The position numbers and the translations under genes are program-made. This document shows positions 25,387 through 36,062 of a stretch of DNA of 64,000 bases, in pieces. Origin of the DNA: Porphyrobacter sp. AAP82 (GTDB lineage Bacteria; Pseudomonadota; Alphaproteobacteria; Sphingomonadales; Sphingomonadaceae); contig NZ_ANFX01000008.1 of assembly GCF_000331285.1 (NCBI RefSeq), positions 62,001 to 126,000 of the forward strand, in the 5' to 3' direction. The notes beneath the pieces are model-generated. The model worked only from the letters and a program-made list of their open reading frames with translations. It ran no database searches and had not been told where the DNA came from. Position 1 is the stretch's first letter; each line of letters begins with the position of its first letter.

Positions 25387-26537
25387 TCGGCGTCGGGATA
25401 TTCCCAGCGCCACGGCATGCCGGTCTCGCCCAGCAGCGCGTCGATCAGCCTGGGGAAGCGCCGCTCGGCCCGCACATCGTTCGCCATGACCACGACGCAG
25501 CGCTGCCCCGCCTCGAGGCAGACCATCATGTTGGCGGTCGAATCATTATGGCCGCCCTTGAACCAGCCCGGCCCCTGCGGCCCGGTGAAGGCGATCACCC
25601 CAAGGCCTGCGCGCATGGCGAAGCGCTCGGCCTCGGGCGCCTCGGGCTGGAGGCTCGGGAACTGCGAACGGGTGGTGATCGCCATGTGCCCCCGTGCGAA
25701 TTCGGCGTGCATCGCCGGCGACAGGCCGAAGCCGCGCACCATCGCGGCGGCAAGCTGGGCCATGGCTTCAGGCGAGACATCCATCGAACCCGCCATCCGC
25801 ACCCGGCTGCGCTCGTCATGCGGCGCGATCTCGCCGCTCCGGGTCCACCCGTCGGCAAGGTTCGCGGCAAACTCGGGGCGCCACATCAGGCCCACATCCG
25901 TAAGACCCAGCGGCGCGAACAGATCGGCAGCGACGCCCTCGCCCACGCTTGGCCCCCCATCGGCCTCGAAGGCGAACTGGAGCAGCATGATGCCCTCGCC
26001 CGAATAGCCGTAGCGGCTGCCGGGATCGAAATGGAAGCGCAGCTTGCCGCCCTCATCGAGGAACGCGAAGTTGGCAAAGCCGGTGGCGTGGCTCAGCACA
26101 TGGCGCGCCGTGATGCGGCGCCATCTGTCATCGCCTGCAAGGTCGCCCCAATTGCCATAGGCGTCGAGGTTGCCGTAGTCCGGCAAGGGCCGGGCAAGCC
26201 GCACGGCCAGCGGCGCGTCGAGATCGATCCGGCCGCGCTCGGCCTGCATCGCGGTCCAGTATCCGAACACCGCCTTGGTGAGCGAGGCGCCGTACATGAT
26301 GGTTTGCGGGGTCAGCGGCTCTGCGCTGGCGTTGCGGATCCCGAACGTCTGGACCGAGCGCACCTGCCCGGCATCGATCACCGCGATGGCGAGACCCTGC
26401 GCCCCGCTCGCCTCCATCGTCCCGCGGGCAAGCGCGGCGACGGTGTCAGGACCGGCCACGGGCGGGCTGTGGGCCGCCGCTGCGCTCGCCAGGGCACTCC
26501 ATGCGAGCCCCGCCATCATGCCCGCGCGCTTCGCCAT
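25380..26537 (-). CDS. serine hydrolase, class C beta-lactamase family
   Basis: 385 residues with a signal peptide (MAKRAGMMAGLAWSALASAAAA). The nucleophile motif SxxK is SLTK in YGASLTKAVFGY near residue 88, the second motif YSG is in RYGYSGEGIM and the third KGG-type motif is in GPGWFKGGHND. These match penicillin-binding-protein/esterase relatives more than true beta-lactamases. Probably periplasmic. The substrate is unknown, and antibiotic hydrolysis should not be assumed. Confidence 0.85.
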   Translation of the reverse strand: MAKRAGMMAGLAWSALASAAAAHSPPVAGPDTVAALARGTMEASGAQGLAIAVIDAGQVRSVQTFGIRNASAEPLTPQTIMYGASLTKAVFGYWTAMQAERGRIDLDAPLAVRLARPLPDYGNLDAYGNWGDLAGDDRWRRITARHVLSHATGFANFAFLDEGGKLRFHFDPGSRYGYSGEGIMLLQFAFEADGGPSVGEGVAADLFAPLGLTDVGLMWRPEFAANLADGWTRSGEIAPHDERSRVRMAGSMDVSPEAMAQLAAAMVRGFGLSPAMHAEFARGHMAITTRSQFPSLQPEAPEAERFAMRAGLGVIAFTGPQGPGWFKGGHNDSTANMMVCLEAGQRCVVVMANDVRAERRFPRLIDALLGETGMPWRWEYPDADY

Positions 26538-26661
26538 CCCGCTCTCCCGTCACCGCCATGGCTATCGCGACCCGCCCGGCATGTCCACCGCCCCGCCTCT
26601 AGCCATGCGCGCCCCTCCCCGCTAAGGGCGGCGCTTTCCAGCTAGCCAAGGCACTTTCATC

Positions 26662-27762
26662 ATGGGTTTCCGTTGCGGGATCGTCGGCCTGCCCAACGTG
26701 GGCAAGTCCACTCTGTTCAATGCGCTGACCGAGACGCAGGCGGCGCAGGCGGCGAACTATCCCTTCTGCACCATCGAGCCCAATGTCGGGCAAGTCGCCG
26801 TTCCCGACGAACGCCTCCAGAAGATCGCGGCCATCGCCAAGAGCGCCAAGATCATCGAGACCCAGCTGGGCTTCGTCGACATCGCCGGGCTCGTGAAGGG
26901 CGCGAGCAAGGGCGAAGGGCTCGGCAACCAGTTCCTCGGCAACATCCGCGAGGTCGACGCTATCGTCCACGTCCTCAGGTGCTTCGAGGATGACGACATC
27001 CAGCACGTCGCCAACAAGGTCGATCCCATTGCCGACGCCGAGGTGGTCGAGACCGAGCTGATGCTCTCCGACCTCGAGAGCCTCGAGAAGCGCGTGCCGG
27101 CCGCCGCCAAGCGCGGGGCGGCGGGCGACAAGGAGGCCAAGGCGATGGCGAGCGTGCTCGGCCAGGCCTTGGAGCTGCTGCGCGAGGGCAAGCCCGCCCG
27201 CCTCACCGTCCCCAATGACGAGGAGGAAGCGCGCCTCTTCCGGCAGGCCCAGTTGCTCACCGCCAAGCCGGTCCTGTATGTCTGCAACGTCGCCGAAGAG
27301 GACGCCGCGACCGGCAACGACCTGTCCGCCAGGGTCTTCGCCAAGGCCGCCGCCGAGGGCGCCGAAGCCGTCGTCGTGTCCGCCGCGATCGAGGCCGAAC
27401 TGGTCGCCATGCCCGAGGAGGACCGCGCCGAGTTCCTCGAAGCCCTCGGCCTTACCGAGAGCGGCCTTGCCCGGGTGATCCGCGCCGGGTTCAAGCTCCT
27501 CGGCCTCAAGACCTTCTTCACCTGCGGCCCGAAGGAGGCCCGCGCCTGGACCTTCCCCGATGGCGCCAAGGCCCCCCAGGCCGCCGGCGAGATCCACTCC
27601 GACTTCGAACGCGGCTTCATCCGTGCCGAGACCATCGCCTACGAGGACTACGTCACGCTCGGCGGGGAGGCAGGCGCCAAGGAAGCGGGCAAGCTCAGGC
27701 AGGAAGGCAAGGAGTACGTCGTGCAGGACGGCGACGTGCTGCTCTTCAAGTTCAACGTCTGA
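26662..27762 (+). CDS. ychF: redox-regulated ATPase YchF
   Basis: 366 residues, an Obg-family P-loop protein that prefers ATP. G1 is GLPNVGKSTLFNALT at residues 8-22, G3 is DIAGLVKGASKGEGLGNQFL and a C-terminal TGS-like domain (FTCGPKEARAWTFPDGAKAP) follows. YchF associates with ribosomes and the oxidative-stress response. Good ATG start. It stands alone, with a 240-base gap after it that holds the second copy of the 22-bp repeat. Confidence 0.96.
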   Translation: MGFRCGIVGLPNVGKSTLFNALTETQAAQAANYPFCTIEPNVGQVAVPDERLQKIAAIAKSAKIIETQLGFVDIAGLVKGASKGEGLGNQFLGNIREVDAIVHVLRCFEDDDIQHVANKVDPIADAEVVETELMLSDLESLEKRVPAAAKRGAAGDKEAKAMASVLGQALELLREGKPARLTVPNDEEEARLFRQAQLLTAKPVLYVCNVAEEDAATGNDLSARVFAKAAAEGAEAVVVSAAIEAELVAMPEEDRAEFLEALGLTESGLARVIRAGFKLLGLKTFFTCGPKEARAWTFPDGAKAPQAAGEIHSDFERGFIRAETIAYEDYVTLGGEAGAKEAGKLRQEGKEYVVQDGDVLLFKFNV

Positions 27763-27797
27763 ACCGGCGCCCCGGCAGGCCGCGGCGCGCGCCTGTA

Positions 27798-27819
27798 GGA
27801 GACACATGAGACACTGTCC
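27798..27819 (+). repeat. 22-bp dispersed repeat, copy 2
   Basis: Identical over 22 bases to 16766-16787 and in the same orientation. Located 36 bases after the ychF stop. The flanks differ (TGTA before versus AGTT in copy 1). Confidence 0.7.
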
Positions 27820-28002
27820 TGGCGCGGAAAACCTCCGTTCCGGCAGCCCGCCAATCTGCCGATAATGATGCGCGATGTCAGGGCCTTGTCCATGCCGCCC
27901 TTGTACCCCTGCGGGCGGTCTGTAGGAAAGGGGCAACTGCGGCCCTTCGGAAGGGGCGCCTGCGTCTCGCCTTTGCAACGGGCGCGGGCTAAGGCGGGCG
28001 CC

Positions 28003-29211
28003 ATGCGCAGGCTCATCCTCATCATCATCGCCCTCGTGTTCCTCCCCGCCGGCCTCGCCGCCAAGGAGGCCCCCCGCCCCGTCACCGTGCTGGTCGGGAT
28101 CGACGGCTTCCGCGCCGATTATCTGGAACGCGGCCACACCCCCCGCCTCGCCGCGCTGGCAAGACAGGGCGCCGCCGGCCCGATGCGCCCGAGCTTTCCC
28201 ACCAAGACCTTCCCCAACCACTTCGCGCTCGTCACCGGCTACCGCCCCGACCGCAACGGGATCGTCGGCAACTCCATGATCGACCCGCGCCGCCCGGGGG
28301 TAATGTTCGGTCTGGGCAACAACCCGCAGGCGCTTGATCCCTTCTGGTGGAGCGAGGCCGAGCCGCTCTGGATCACCGCCGAAAAGGCCGGCCTGCGCAG
28401 CGCGACGATGTTCTGGCCGGGCAGCGAGGTCGCCATCCAAGGCCGCCGCCCGTCCGATTGGCTGCGCTACGACCAGAACGTCTCCAACGTGCAGCGGGTC
28501 AACACCCTCATCGACTGGTTGCGCCGCCCCGCCGCGATCCGCCCGGCCTTCACCACGATCTATTTCGACACGGTCGACACCGCCGGCCACCGCTTCGGCC
28601 CCGACAGCGCGGAGGTCAACGCGGCGCTCGCCGAGGTGGACACCCGCATCGGCGAGCTGGTCGATGGGGCAGCGAAGATAGGGGTGAGGTTGAACCTTGT
28701 CATCGTCGCCGACCACGGGATGCGGGCTATCGACGAAAGCCGCAAGATCCAGCTTGAGGATTTCATCGACCCGGCAAGCTTCATCCTCGTCGAAGGCGGA
28801 CCCTATGCCGCCATCGAGCCGGTCACCGGCACCGACGACCGCGTCGCCAGGGCGCTTCTGGTGCCGCACGAGCACATGACCTGCGCCCGCAAGGAAGACC
28901 TTCCCGCACGCCTGCACTGGGGCAGCAACCCGCGTGTCGCGGCGATCATCTGCATCGCCGAACCGGGCTGGGTGATCGGCGCGGGGACCCCGCCCTACCC
29001 GATCACCGGCGGCGCCCATGGCTACGACAATGCCGATCCGCAAATGCTGGCGCTGTTCGTGGCAAACGGCCCCGCCTTTGCACAAGGGGCGCGGCTGGAG
29101 GTGTTCGACAATGTCGCGGTCGCCGCCCTGCTGCGCGCGGTGCTCGGCCTGCCCGAGGATGCGGACGCCGACGGGAAGCTGGCGGATGTGCGGGCGGCGC
29201 TGCGGCGCTAA
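28003..29211 (+). CDS. alkaline phosphatase family protein, NPP-type phosphodiesterase
   Basis: 402 residues with a signal peptide (MRRLILIIIALVFLPAGLAA). The ectonucleotide pyrophosphatase/phosphodiesterase layout is clear: metal Asp in GIDGFRADYL, nucleophile Thr in FPTKTFPNHFALVTGYRPD, then YFDTVDTAGHRFGPDS and VIVADHGM, and a final metal His in ITGGAHGYDN. It hydrolyses nucleotide or phosphodiester substrates in the periplasm. The ATG at 28003 is chosen because it begins the signal peptide; the open frame upstream is unlikely coding. The stop overlaps the convergent mutL stop by three bases. Confidence 0.87.
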   Translation: MRRLILIIIALVFLPAGLAAKEAPRPVTVLVGIDGFRADYLERGHTPRLAALARQGAAGPMRPSFPTKTFPNHFALVTGYRPDRNGIVGNSMIDPRRPGVMFGLGNNPQALDPFWWSEAEPLWITAEKAGLRSATMFWPGSEVAIQGRRPSDWLRYDQNVSNVQRVNTLIDWLRRPAAIRPAFTTIYFDTVDTAGHRFGPDSAEVNAALAEVDTRIGELVDGAAKIGVRLNLVIVADHGMRAIDESRKIQLEDFIDPASFILVEGGPYAAIEPVTGTDDRVARALLVPHEHMTCARKEDLPARLHWGSNPRVAAIICIAEPGWVIGAGTPPYPITGGAHGYDNADPQMLALFVANGPAFAQGARLEVFDNVAVAALLRAVLGLPEDADADGKLADVRAALRR

Positions 29212-31082
29212 TGCCGCCCGAACAGCTTTTCGACGTCCTCCATCGACAGCTTCACCCAGGTCGGCCGCCCGTGGTTGCACTGGCCTGACCTCGGCGTCGC
29301 TTCCATCTCGCGCAGCAGCGCGTTCATCTCCGCGACGCTCAGGGTGCGCCCGGCGCGCACCGAGCCGTGGCAGGCCATGGTGGCGAGCACCAGTTCGAGG
29401 CGTTCGGCGAGCAGCAGCGCGCCCGAATCCTCCTGGCGCCCATGCTTGGCGATGTCGTCGGCCAGATCGCGCAGCAGCGCGCTGCTATCGGCCTTGGGGA
29501 GCGCGGCGGGGAGCGCGCGCACCAGCATCGCGGCCGGGCCGAAGCGCTCGATGACGAGGCCGTAGCGGGCAAGGCCCGCGGCGGCGTCTTCGAGGCGGTC
29601 GCAATCGACTTCGTCCAGCTCGACCACGTCGGGGACCAGCAGGGCCTGGCTGCGGCGCATGTTCTCGTCCGCACCGGCGGCGCGCAGGCGTTCGAGGACG
29701 AGGCGTTCGTGGGCTGCGTGCTGGTCGACCAGCACGAGGCCATCGGCGGCCTCGGCGACGATATAGGTGCCCGCAACCTGCCCGCGGGCGATGCCGAGGG
29801 GGTAGGATTGCGCCTCGGCGGGGAGAGGCGCTGCGGGTTCTGCGCGGCCTTGGGGCATGGCAAAGGTCTGTGCCATCTCCCGCAACAAGAGCCCCTCCCC
29901 TTGAGGGGAGGGGTTGGGGAGGGGTGCTTCGGTCCATGCGGGATAGGGCAGCCCTCCCATCCCCGACCCTTCCCCCGAGGGGAAGGGAGGAGAAAGGGGC
30001 TCCGCCTGCCACCGTGCCATCGCCGCCCGGTCCGGCCCCTGCGCGCTGCGGCGGTCACCGCTCGCCAGCGCTTGCCTGAGGCCCGAGACGATGAACCCGC
30101 GCACCCCCGCGCTGTCGCGGAACCGCACCTCGGTCTTGGCCGGGTGGACATTCACGTCGACATCCTGCGGCGGCAAATCGAGAAACAGCGCGAGCACCGC
30201 GTGGCGATCACGCGCGAGCATGTCGGCATAGGCGCCGCGCACCGCGCCCACCAGCAGGCGGTCCTTCACCGGCCGCCCGTTGACGAAGAGATACTGGTGA
30301 TCGGCGACACCGCGGTTCCAGGTGGGAAGCCCCGCCACGCCGGTCAGCCGCATCACGCCGTGGGGCGTGTCGCGCTCGATCGCGATTGCGACCGAATTGT
30401 CCTTGAGCTCGTGGGCGATGATCCGCGCGACGCGGGTTGCCAGCTCCTCGCCCGCTTGCAGGTTGAGGACGGTCCGCCTTGCCCCCTCCCCGAGCGTCTC
30501 GAGCGTGACCGCGATATCGGGCCGCGCCATGGCGAGGCGGCGCACCACATCGAGGCAGGCGGCATATTCGCTGCGGGCCGAACGCAGGAAATTGCGGCGC
30601 GCGGGCACCTTGGCGAACAGCTCCTCGACCCGCACGCGGGTGCCCGGCGGAAGCGCGGCGGGCTCATCGGCAATCGGCGCGCCGTGATCGACCACCCGCC
30701 GCCAGCCTTCCGCGGCGCCAGCCTCGCGGCTCTCGATGGTGAGGCGCGCGACGCTGGCGATGCTCGGCAGCGCCTCGCCGCGGAAGCCCAGCGTGGTGAC
30801 GAGCTCGATCGCGCCGTCCGCGCCGATCAGCGAATCGGGGAGCTTGGAGGTCGCATGCCGCTCCAGCGCCAGCGCCATCGCCGCAGGGCCCATCCCGCAG
30901 CCGTCATCGGCCACCTCGATCCGCGCAAGGCCTCCTTCGGCCAGCACCACGCCGATTCGCCGCGCGCCAGCGTCGATCGCGTTCTCGACCAGCTCCTTCA
31001 GCGCCGCAGCCGGGCGCTCGACCACCTCGCCGGCGGCGATGCGGTTGACCAGATCGGTAGGGAGGCGGCGGATTTCCGGCAT
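29208..31082 (-). CDS. mutL: DNA mismatch repair endonuclease MutL
   Basis: 624 residues. The N-terminal GHKL ATPase is intact (IAAGEVVERPAAALKELVEN, DDGCGM, TLGFRGEALPSI). The C-terminal dimerisation domain carries LVDQHAAHERLVLE and ends CNHGRPTWVKL. The linker, at residues 365-397, contains an in-frame palindromic repeat encoding a Pro/Gly/Ser-rich stretch (PPFPSGEGSGMGGLPY, PNPSPQGEG), in the variable linker where insertions are tolerated. The ATG at 31082 is used; a TTG three codons upstream is possible. mreB is divergent, with 206 bases between starts. Confidence 0.96.
   Translation of the reverse strand: MPEIRRLPTDLVNRIAAGEVVERPAAALKELVENAIDAGARRIGVVLAEGGLARIEVADDGCGMGPAAMALALERHATSKLPDSLIGADGAIELVTTLGFRGEALPSIASVARLTIESREAGAAEGWRRVVDHGAPIADEPAALPPGTRVRVEELFAKVPARRNFLRSARSEYAACLDVVRRLAMARPDIAVTLETLGEGARRTVLNLQAGEELATRVARIIAHELKDNSVAIAIERDTPHGVMRLTGVAGLPTWNRGVADHQYLFVNGRPVKDRLLVGAVRGAYADMLARDRHAVLALFLDLPPQDVDVNVHPAKTEVRFRDSAGVRGFIVSGLRQALASGDRRSAQGPDRAAMARWQAEPLSPPFPSGEGSGMGGLPYPAWTEAPLPNPSPQGEGLLLREMAQTFAMPQGRAEPAAPLPAEAQSYPLGIARGQVAGTYIVAEAADGLVLVDQHAAHERLVLERLRAAGADENMRRSQALLVPDVVELDEVDCDRLEDAAAGLARYGLVIERFGPAAMLVRALPAALPKADSSALLRDLADDIAKHGRQEDSGALLLAERLELVLATMACHGSVRAGRTLSVAEMNALLREMEATPRSGQCNHGRPTWVKLSMEDVEKLFGRH
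29892..29987. repeat. paired palindromic (REP-like) element inserted in mutL
   Basis: Two hairpins in convergent orientation. The first has arms CCCCTCCCCT (29892-29901) and AGGGGAGGGG (29904-29913), followed by TTGGGGAGGGGT. The second has arms CCCTTCCCC (29967-29975) and GGGGAAGGG (29979-29987), preceded by CCCTCCCATCCCC. The layout matches the glyS element, with a different loop and spacer, and it is in frame with mutL. Confidence 0.85.
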
Positions 31083-31258
31083 TTGCCGCAACGCTAGCGG
31101 CGAGCCGCCGCAATTTCGAGGGCAGCCGCGCCAAAATCACCGCGACGGTGGACAAATATTTTGGCCTTTTGCCCGCGGATTCGCTAGGCGCGCGCAGTCA
31201 TGTCATAAACGGGTCCGCAACCTCCCGCCGCCGCATCCCCGACAGCGGTAGCGGATGA

Positions 31259-32332
<1,074 letters not shown>

Positions 32333-32380
32333 TTCGCGCATCGGTAAGCCGGCTCCGGCAGCAGAAGGGAATCTAAAGCC

Positions 32381-33358
32381 ATGGCGCCCCCCTCTTCGCG
32401 CCGCGCCGGCTTCTCGAAGAAAGCGCAACTCTCGCTGTTCACCGGCTACCTGCTGGCCGCAGCGGGAGCCGTGGTGGGTGCAGCGCTGCTCGCCCTGTCG
32501 CTGTGGCAGCCGTCCGCCTTTGCCCCCTTGCGCGGACTGGCCGGCGATGTCGTCACCCCGGTTGGAAGCGGCACGGCAGCGGCGCGCGCGGGCTCGCAAG
32601 GGCTGTTCGCCGGGCTGATCGGCTATTTCAACGCCGGCACCCAGAACGCCGAATTGCGCCGCGAGAACGCAATCGCGCGCATCCGCCTTGCCGAGGCCGA
32701 AGCGGTCAAGGCCGAGAACGCCCGCCTCAAGGGCCTGCTCGGCCTGCGTGACGGGGAGAGCAAGCCGGTCGCCACCGCGCGGCTGGTCGGATCGACCGCC
32801 ACCAGCGGGCGGCGCCACGCCTATCTCGGCGCGGGCTCGGCGAGCGGGGTTGCGCCCGGCATGCCGGTGCTGTCCGAACGCGGCGTGATCGGCCGGGTGC
32901 TCGAAACCGGGCGCTTCTCCTCGCGCGTGCTGCTGCTCACCGACAGTGAAAGCGTGTTGCCGGTGCGCCGCGCCAAGGACAACGTCATCGCCTTTGCCGA
33001 AGGGCGCGGCGATGGCCTCTTGCGCATCCGCCTCGTCAACCTCGGGGTCAATCCATTGAAGGTCGGCGACATGATGGTGACGAGCGGCGCGGGCGGCTAC
33101 TACCGCCCCGGGGTCGCGGTTGCGATCATCGCCAAGATCACGCCCGACGGCGGCATCGCCCGGCTTGTGGCGGAACCGGCGGCGACCAATTTCGTATCGG
33201 TGCTGCCGATCCACGAGGCCGCCGCGATTGCCGAGCTCGATGCCCCGCCAGGCGCTGACGCCCCGGCTGCGGCCCCGTCTGCTGCTGCGCCTGCGCCCCG
33301 GCCTTCTGCGGCGCCAACGCCAGCGGCACCCGACGGCGGCGCGGGCGCGGAGGAGTGA
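32381..33358 (+). CDS. mreC: rod shape-determining protein MreC
   Basis: 325 residues: a short cytoplasmic basic N-terminus, one transmembrane helix (FTGYLLAAAGAVVGAALLA), a coiled coil around residues 80-115, and the MreC beta domain with SVLPVRRAKDNVIAFAEG and GDMMVTSGAGGYY. A Pro/Ala-rich tail ends the protein. It links MreB to the periplasmic synthases. It starts 48 bases after mreB and its stop overlaps the mreD start. Confidence 0.93.
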   Translation: MAPPSSRRAGFSKKAQLSLFTGYLLAAAGAVVGAALLALSLWQPSAFAPLRGLAGDVVTPVGSGTAAARAGSQGLFAGLIGYFNAGTQNAELRRENAIARIRLAEAEAVKAENARLKGLLGLRDGESKPVATARLVGSTATSGRRHAYLGAGSASGVAPGMPVLSERGVIGRVLETGRFSSRVLLLTDSESVLPVRRAKDNVIAFAEGRGDGLLRIRLVNLGVNPLKVGDMMVTSGAGGYYRPGVAVAIIAKITPDGGIARLVAEPAATNFVSVLPIHEAAAIAELDAPPGADAPAAAPSAAAPAPRPSAAPTPAAPDGGAGAEE

Positions 33359-33912
33359 TGGAGCGGCTCGACCCTCGTGCCCGTTCGGACATCTATGGCC
33401 CGCGCATCAACCGCGCGCCGGCCCCGTGGCGGGTGCGCAGCGTGCCCTATGCCTCGATCATGCTCGCTTCGGCCCTGCCGGTGCTGCTGATCGCCGACAC
33501 CATGCCGCTTGCCCCCTCCTTCGGCTTTCTGATGCTGCTCGCGTGGCGGATGGTGCGGCCCGGCCTGCTGCCCCTGTGGGCCGGCGCACCGCTCGGGGCC
33601 TTCGACGACCTGTTCAGCGGCCAGCCTTTCGGCAGCGCGATCTTGCTGTGGTCGCTCGCCATGATCGCAATCGAGGCGATCGAGGCGCGCTTTCCCTGGC
33701 GCGGGTTCTGGCAGGACTGGTTCACCGCAGGGGTGATCGCGGTGGTCTACTGGCTGGCAAGCCTTGTCGTCTCGGGCGCGAGCCTGACGCCCGAGATGCT
33801 GCTCGTCGCCGCCCCGCAGGCGCTGCTGGGCGTGCTGCTCTATCCGGTCATCGCCCGCGCCGCCGCCGGGCTCGACCGCTTCCGCCTGTCACGCGCGCGG
33901 ACGATCGACTGA
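33358..33912 (+). CDS. mreD: rod shape-determining protein MreD
   Basis: 184 residues with about five transmembrane segments (VPYASIMLASALPVLLIAD, FGFLMLLAWRMVRPGLLPLW, AILLWSLAMIAIEAI, WFTAGVIAVVYWLASLVVS). Standard MreD length and order. GAGGAG precedes ATG 33358; the in-frame GTG one codon earlier is less likely. One base is shared with the mreC stop, and its stop overlaps the mrdA ATG. Confidence 0.88.
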   Translation: MERLDPRARSDIYGPRINRAPAPWRVRSVPYASIMLASALPVLLIADTMPLAPSFGFLMLLAWRMVRPGLLPLWAGAPLGAFDDLFSGQPFGSAILLWSLAMIAIEAIEARFPWRGFWQDWFTAGVIAVVYWLASLVVSGASLTPEMLLVAAPQALLGVLLYPVIARAAAGLDRFRLSRARTID

Positions 33913-36062
33913 TGAAGATCCCCTTCCTCCAGCGCGGTCCCCACAAGCCTGCGCGGATGATCAGCGCCTCGCTCCTGCGTTCCTCGTTTGAACGGCGCGC
34001 GGTGCTGATCGGCGCGGTACAGGGCGGCGTGGGCGTGCTGCTGGCCCTGCGGCTGGGCTATCTCTCGGTCGCGGAGAACGAGAAATACCGCACGGAATCC
34101 GAAAGTAACCGCGTAAACCTCACGCTCATTCCGCCGCGCCGGGGCTGGATTCTCGACCGTGACGGCGCGCCGCTCGCTTCCAACCGTGCCGATTTCCGCG
34201 TCGATCTCATCCCCGAACGCCTGGTCGATGCCGAGGGGACGATCGACCGGCTCGGAGCATTGCTCAGCCTCGAGCCGGCGCGGATTGCCGACATCAAGGA
34301 CAAGGTCTCGGCCGCGCGCGGCTTCCAGCCTGTCGAGGTGGCGAGCGGGCTTCGCTACGAGGACTTCGCGGCGATCAGCGTGCGCCTGCCCGAATTCCCC
34401 GGCGTCGTCCCGCAGCGCGGCTTCTCGCGGTTCTACCCGACCGCATCGAGCGTCGGCCATCTGATCGGCTATGTCGGCCCTGCATCGGCCGAGGAATACG
34501 AGAAAGATCCCAACCCCCTGCTCATCACACCCGGTTACAAGATCGGCAAGGACGGGCTTGAAAAGCAGTTCGAAATGAACCTGCGCGGCGTCCCCGGTGC
34601 GCGCCGGGTCGAGGTCACCGCAGGCGGCCGGATCGTGCGCGATCTCGAAACCCGCGAGGATGTGCAGGGGCAGCCGGTCAAGCTCACCATCGACGGCCCC
34701 TTGCAGGATTATGCGGCGCGCCGCATCGGCCTCGAAAGCGGCTCGGTGGTGGTGATGGACTGCCGCACCGGCGACCTGCTCTGCATGGCATCGATGCCGA
34801 GCTTCGATCCCAACTCCTTTTCCGACGGGATCGGCGGGGTCGAATATGCGATGCTGCGCGACGATGAACGCGTGCCGCTGCGCAACAAGGTCCTGAAAGG
34901 GCTCTATCCTCCCGGCTCGACGGTCAAGCCGATGGTCTCGATGGCGCTGATGCAGGCCGGGATCGACCCCGAAGAGACCGTCAGCTGCGGCGGGGGGCTG
35001 CGCGTCGGCAACCGTGTGTTCGGCTGCTGGAACCGCCGCGGTCACGGCTCGGTCAACATGGCCAAGGCGATCTACCAGAGCTGCGACGTCTATTTCTACG
35101 CGATGGCCCAGCGCATCGGGATGCAGCCGATCGCCGACATGGCGCGCCGCTGCGGGATGGGGCAGGAATTCCCCCTGCCCGTGGTCAGCCAGTTCTTCGG
35201 CACCGTGCCCGATCCGGCGTGGAAGATGAAGAAATGGGGCCGCGAGTGGCAGACCTTCGATACGGTCAACGCCACGATCGGCCAGGGCTATATGCTCGCA
35301 AACCCGATCCAGCTTGCGGTGATGGCGTCGCGGATCGCAACCGGGCACCACGTGATGCCCCGTCTGACGCTCGACACCACGCCCAAGGGCTTCAACGACA
35401 TCGATTTCCCGCTGGAGCAGGTCCAGTATGTGAGGCAGGCGATGAGCGACGTCGTCAACGGTCCGGGCACCGCCGGCCGCGCGCGCCTGCCCATCCCCGA
35501 TGTGCTGATCGCCGGCAAGACGGGGACCGCGCAGGTCGTCTCGCTGTCGATCTCGAACGGCAAGTCGGGTCCGTGGAAATATCGCGACCACGGGTTGTTC
35601 ATCTTCTTCGCCCCCTATGACAAGCCGCGCTACGCCGGTGCGGTGGTGATCGAGCATGGCGGCGGGTCGGGCGCGGCCTATCCGATCGCGCGCGATGTGA
35701 TGACCTATCTGTTCGACCCCGCCAAGGGGCTGGAGGCGCTCGCCGCGCTCGAGGCCGGGTGGGGCGGCACGGCGCAGCAACGGCTCGAGGCGCGTTATGC
35801 CGCCTATGCGGCCGAGCGCGGGGCCGGCGTCAGCCGCCCGCCGCGCCGCGACGAGGAAATCTTCGACCGGGTCGAGGCCGAAGCCCGCCGCGCCGCCACC
35901 CAGACCGATGCGATCGCGGGCGAGGTGATCGCCCCGCGGCCCGAGGCCAACCCCTCGGGCACCCCGCCGGGCGGCGCCGCCCCGCCTGCGCAGGCGCCCG
36001 CTGACTCGCCTGCGCCCGCGCCCACCGCAACCCCCGCGCCACCCGCAGAGACCGCCACATGA
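33912..36062 (+). CDS. mrdA: penicillin-binding protein 2 (peptidoglycan transpeptidase)
   Basis: 716 residues. One N-terminal transmembrane helix, a dimerisation domain from about residue 60 (RVNLTLIPPRRGWILDRDG), and a transpeptidase domain with catalytic S336 in YPPGSTVKPM (SxxK) and K536 in AGKTGTAQV. It works with RodA to cross-link lateral wall. About 60 residues of Pro/Ala-rich, probably disordered tail follow position 660, longer than in most relatives. Start overlaps the mreD stop; stop overlaps rodA (ATGA). Confidence 0.95.
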   Translation: MKIPFLQRGPHKPARMISASLLRSSFERRAVLIGAVQGGVGVLLALRLGYLSVAENEKYRTESESNRVNLTLIPPRRGWILDRDGAPLASNRADFRVDLIPERLVDAEGTIDRLGALLSLEPARIADIKDKVSAARGFQPVEVASGLRYEDFAAISVRLPEFPGVVPQRGFSRFYPTASSVGHLIGYVGPASAEEYEKDPNPLLITPGYKIGKDGLEKQFEMNLRGVPGARRVEVTAGGRIVRDLETREDVQGQPVKLTIDGPLQDYAARRIGLESGSVVVMDCRTGDLLCMASMPSFDPNSFSDGIGGVEYAMLRDDERVPLRNKVLKGLYPPGSTVKPMVSMALMQAGIDPEETVSCGGGLRVGNRVFGCWNRRGHGSVNMAKAIYQSCDVYFYAMAQRIGMQPIADMARRCGMGQEFPLPVVSQFFGTVPDPAWKMKKWGREWQTFDTVNATIGQGYMLANPIQLAVMASRIATGHHVMPRLTLDTTPKGFNDIDFPLEQVQYVRQAMSDVVNGPGTAGRARLPIPDVLIAGKTGTAQVVSLSISNGKSGPWKYRDHGLFIFFAPYDKPRYAGAVVIEHGGGSGAAYPIARDVMTYLFDPAKGLEALAALEAGWGGTAQQRLEARYAAYAAERGAGVSRPPRRDEEIFDRVEAEARRAATQTDAIAGEVIAPRPEANPSGTPPGGAAPPAQAPADSPAPAPTATPAPPAETAT

